From: Sphingomicrobium sp.
GTDB lineage: Bacteria; Pseudomonadota; Alphaproteobacteria; Sphingomonadales; Sphingomonadaceae
Assembly (NCBI GenBank): GCA_030146725.1
Contig: JASLBJ010000195.1
Location: 1 to 8,614, forward strand
Reading direction: 5' to 3'
DNA length: 8,614 nucleotides
The notes beneath the pieces are model-generated. The model was not told the DNA's origin. It ran no database searches and saw only the letters and a list, made by a program, of their open reading frames with translations. The position numbers and the translations under genes were made by a program. This document shows, in pieces, positions 7,402 to 8,614 of this stretch (within the stretch, counting starts at the first letter, position 1; each line of letters starts with the position of its first letter).

Positions 7402-8124
7402 ATGGCTCGAGTGGCAATAGTCACCGGCGGAACGCGCGGCATCGGCGAGGCGATCAGCGTCGCGCTCAAGAACATGGGCATGGAGGTCGCGGCCAATTAC
7501 GCGGGCAACGACGAGCGCGCGCGTGCATTTTCCGAGCGCACCGGGATCAAGACGTACAAGTGGGACGTGTCCGACCACGAGGCCTGCCAGGCGGGCGCTC
7601 GTGCGGTCGAGGCCGAGCTTGGGCCGGTCGACGTGCTCGTCAACAATGCGGGCATCACCCGCGACACGACGATGAAGCGCATGGACCTGCAGAAATGGCA
7701 GGACGTGATCGACACCAATCTTGGCGGTTGCTTCAACATGGCCAAGGCGGTGTTCGAGGGCATGCAGGCGCGCGGCTATGGACGGATCGTCAACATCGGC
7801 TCGATCAACGGCCAGGCCGGGCAGTACGGGCAGGTCAATTATGCCGCGGCCAAGTCGGGCATCCACGGCTTCACCAAGGCCCTGGCGCAGGAGGGCGCGC
7901 GCAACGGCGTGACCGTGAACGCGATCGCGCCGGGCTACATCGACACCGACATGGTTGCCGCGGTGCCTGAGGACGTGCTCGGCAAGATCGTGGCGAAGAT
8001 CCCGGTCAACCGGCTGGGCAAGGCCGAGGAGATTGCGCGCGGGGTCGCCTTCCTGGTCGCCGAGGATGCGGGGTTCGTCACCGGGTCCACGCTGTCGATC
8101 AACGGCGGCCAGCATATGTACTGA
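7402..8124 (+). CDS. phaB: Acetoacetyl-CoA reductase (NADPH), SDR family
   Basis: A 240-residue classical short-chain dehydrogenase that reduces acetoacetyl-CoA to (R)-3-hydroxybutyryl-CoA, the monomer for polyhydroxybutyrate. The cofactor loop is TGGTRGIG (8-15), NNAG is at 81-84, and the catalytic serine, tyrosine and lysine are S134, Y147 and K151 in the PhaB-type context SINGQ....Q.NYAAAKSGIHGFTKAL. The PhaB-like features that separate it from FabG are the DVSD segment, GITRDTTMKRM, and the C-terminal SINGGQHMY. FabG-type 3-oxoacyl reductase activity remains the main alternative. The start is set by a strong AAGGAG seven bases upstream. It lies 35 bases after hemH with no terminator between them, so it may be read both from the operon and more strongly translated on its own. 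No phaA or phaC is in the window. Confidence 0.94.
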   Translation: MARVAIVTGGTRGIGEAISVALKNMGMEVAANYAGNDERARAFSERTGIKTYKWDVSDHEACQAGARAVEAELGPVDVLVNNAGITRDTTMKRMDLQKWQDVIDTNLGGCFNMAKAVFEGMQARGYGRIVNIGSINGQAGQYGQVNYAAAKSGIHGFTKALAQEGARNGVTVNAIAPGYIDTDMVAAVPEDVLGKIVAKIPVNRLGKAEEIARGVAFLVAEDAGFVTGSTLSINGGQHMY

Positions 8125-8138
8125 CGGGCGCAGGCGGG

Positions 8139-8516
8139 ATGGAGCGAACAGCGAAGCCCGCCGATGCGCAAGGCCGAAGGCCGAGCGCAGCGCCCGGCAC
8201 GGACGGCGGGTCGGCACCGCCGAGCCCGACCGACGGCGATGGCTTTGCCATCGCCGATCCGCCTGATCCCGGCGGCTTTGCCACCGCTGCGGTCACGCAG
8301 GCGGTCGCCACCGCCGGCCCCGCTTACGGTCCGCCAATAAAGCGCTCGGTGATGATCGCCGGACACATGACATCGATCAGCCTCGAGCCGATCTTCTGGG
8401 CCGCCTTGTCGACCGCGGCCGGCGAGCTGCAAAAGCCGGTCAGTGCGCTAGTTGCCGAGATCGATGCGGCGCGGCTCGATGCCCGGCCGCATCGATCTCG
8501 GCAACGAGCGCACTGA
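8139..8516 (+). CDS. Ribbon-helix-helix (RHH_4-like) protein, C-terminus lost at inverted-repeat junction; start uncertain
   Basis: From about 8337 this frame encodes IKRSVMIAGHMTSISLE, then EPIFWAAL and VSALVAEIDAARLDA. This matches the N-terminal strand and first helix of the RHH_4 domain, a small putative DNA-binding fold common in alphaproteobacteria (typical form: KRSVTIAGHRTSVSLE..FW.AL......LNALVAEID). After ARLDAR the frame crosses into the inverted copy and reads nonsense (PHRSRQRAH) to a TGA at 8514-8516. The second helix region usually seen next, N-L-[AS]-S-A-[IL]-R, is therefore missing. No start codon lies just upstream of the domain; the codon in that place is ATA. The first in-frame ATG is at 8139 and would add about 66 Ala/Pro/Gly-rich residues encoded by palindromic DNA with no proper ribosome binding site. 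The domain is real coding sequence; the gene as it stands is probably broken or misassembled. Confidence 0.5.
   Translation: MERTAKPADAQGRRPSAAPGTDGGSAPPSPTDGDGFAIADPPDPGGFATAAVTQAVATAGPAYGPPIKRSVMIAGHMTSISLEPIFWAALSTAAGELQKPVSALVAEIDAARLDARPHRSRQRAH
8165..8189. repeat. GC-rich hairpin downstream of phaB
   Basis: TGCGC (8165-8169) pairs with GCGCA (8185-8189) and GGCC (8172-8175) with GGCC (8179-8182), around a GAA loop and a 2x2 internal mismatch. It starts about 40 bases after the phaB stop. No T-run follows, so it is not a textbook intrinsic terminator, though it could stabilise the phaB mRNA 3' end. Confidence 0.45.
8234..8256. repeat. Perfect 10-bp hairpin with TTT loop
   Basis: CGGCGATGGC (8234-8243) and GCCATCGCCG (8247-8256) pair perfectly around TTT. 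The structure has no following T-run. It shares the GGC-TTT-GCC core with the next hairpin, suggesting a small family of intergenic palindromes. If the frame from 8139 were translated, it would encode part of an Ala/Pro/Gly-rich leader. Confidence 0.5.
8270..8286. repeat. Second related hairpin with TTT loop
   Basis: CGGCGGC (8270-8276) and GCCACCG (8280-8286) pair around TTT with a single C/A mismatch. It is similar to the hairpin just upstream but lacks three bases of each arm. Confidence 0.4.
8300..8315. repeat. Third hairpin in the phaB downstream region
   Basis: GGCGGT (8300-8305) and ACCGCC (8310-8315) form a perfect 6-bp stem with a CGCC loop. In such GC-rich DNA a stem this short is weak evidence alone, but it completes a regularly spaced run of palindromes between phaB and the inverted repeat. 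Confidence 0.35.
8342..8470 (+). repeat. Left arm of 129-bp inverted repeat
   Basis: The arm is the reverse complement of 8486-8614, with 124 of 129 bases matching and no gaps by manual alignment. The mismatches fall at 8372, 8375, 8405, 8438 and 8450, all third positions of the ribbon-helix-helix frame. The arms are separated by 15 bases (8471-8485), which continue naturally from the left copy (ARLDAR), so the join to the other copy appears to be at 8485/8486. Confidence 0.95.
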
Positions 8517-8614
8517 CAGGCTTTTGCAGCTCGCCGGCCGCGGTCGACAAAGCGGCCCAGAAGATCGGCTCGAGGCTGATGGACGTCATGTGTCCGGCGA
8601 TCATCACCGAGCGC
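8440..8614 (-). CDS. Second, inverted copy of the ribbon-helix-helix domain (partial, 5' end outside window)
   Basis: Reading leftwards from the right edge, the minus strand encodes the same peptide as the left arm, from RSVMIAGHMTSISLE to ALVAEIDAA, with no amino-acid difference over the shared region. After this it runs through the spacer into the antisense of the left arm and stops at TGA (8440-8442), giving a nonsense tail. The start lies beyond the window. All five nucleotide differences from the left copy are silent, so this copy evolved under protein-level constraint before it acquired its present truncated 3' end. Confidence 0.5.
   Translation of the reverse strand, partial: RSVMIAGHMTSISLEPIFWAALSTAAGELQKPVSALVAEIDAAGHRAAPHRSRQLAH
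8486..8614 (-). repeat. Right arm of 129-bp inverted repeat, reaching the window edge
   Basis: The arm is the reverse complement of 8342-8470 with five substitutions. It still matches at the last base of the window, so the full repeat may be longer than what is visible. Confidence 0.95.

Noticed and set aside
5741..7417. Minus-strand open frame of 558 codons antisense to hemH
   Set aside because: It has no recognisable motif and lies opposite a well-conserved ferrochelatase. It is a codon-bias shadow.
8133..8162. GGCGGG/CCCGCC pairing just after phaB as its intrinsic terminator
   Set aside because: The 18-base loop is large and no T-run follows. In DNA this GC-rich, a six-base match is expected by chance.
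8342..8614. Terminal inverted repeats of an insertion sequence or an integron/CRISPR-type repeat
   Set aside because: The arms are coding sequence for a ribbon-helix-helix domain, the spacer is only 15 bases, and there is no transposase, target-site duplication or repeated unit.

Overview
The window is high-GC, densely coding DNA with short or overlapping gene junctions and several non-ATG starts. The gene families and the lgt - COG1565 methyltransferase order point to an alphaproteobacterium, most likely a sphingomonad (Sphingomonas or relative). That placement is inference from gene content and protein style; no search was possible.

Layout. On the minus strand, reading leftwards from about 2451 to 1: lgt (prolipoprotein diacylglyceryl transferase), a COG1565/NDUFAF7-type SAM-dependent methyltransferase, a GNAT acetyltransferase, and the first 22 codons of a further gene that resembles the start of a YfiH/PgeF laccase-domain protein. 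The lgt/methyltransferase and acetyltransferase/last-gene junctions overlap by 3 and 4 bases, so this looks like one operon. A 64-bp divergent intergenic region (2452-2515) holding an imperfect palindrome separates it from a plus-strand operon: an acyl-CoA-ligase-like adenylate-forming enzyme, a xanthine-dehydrogenase-family molybdopterin-subunit homologue with a Tat-like N-terminus, hemH (ferrochelatase, ATGA overlap with the previous gene), and phaB (acetoacetyl-CoA reductase, with its own strong ribosome binding site). These are mostly housekeeping or central-metabolism genes: lipoprotein maturation, respiratory-complex maturation, haem synthesis and PHB synthesis.

Two things stand out. 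First, the molybdenum-subunit homologue is full length but lacks the active-site glutamate and other cofactor-binding motifs of its family, and no [2Fe-2S] partner gene is present in the window. It is probably a repurposed or inactive paralogue. Second, the last 273 bases form a near-perfect inverted repeat with 129-bp arms and a 15-bp spacer. Each arm encodes the same N-terminal part of a ribbon-helix-helix protein. The arms differ at five bases, all synonymous third codon positions, so they are two separately evolved alleles joined tail to tail, not one sequence folded back with errors. Either a genuine inverted arrangement or a chimeric contig end could explain this. Between phaB and this repeat (8125-8341) lies a run of four small GC-rich hairpins.
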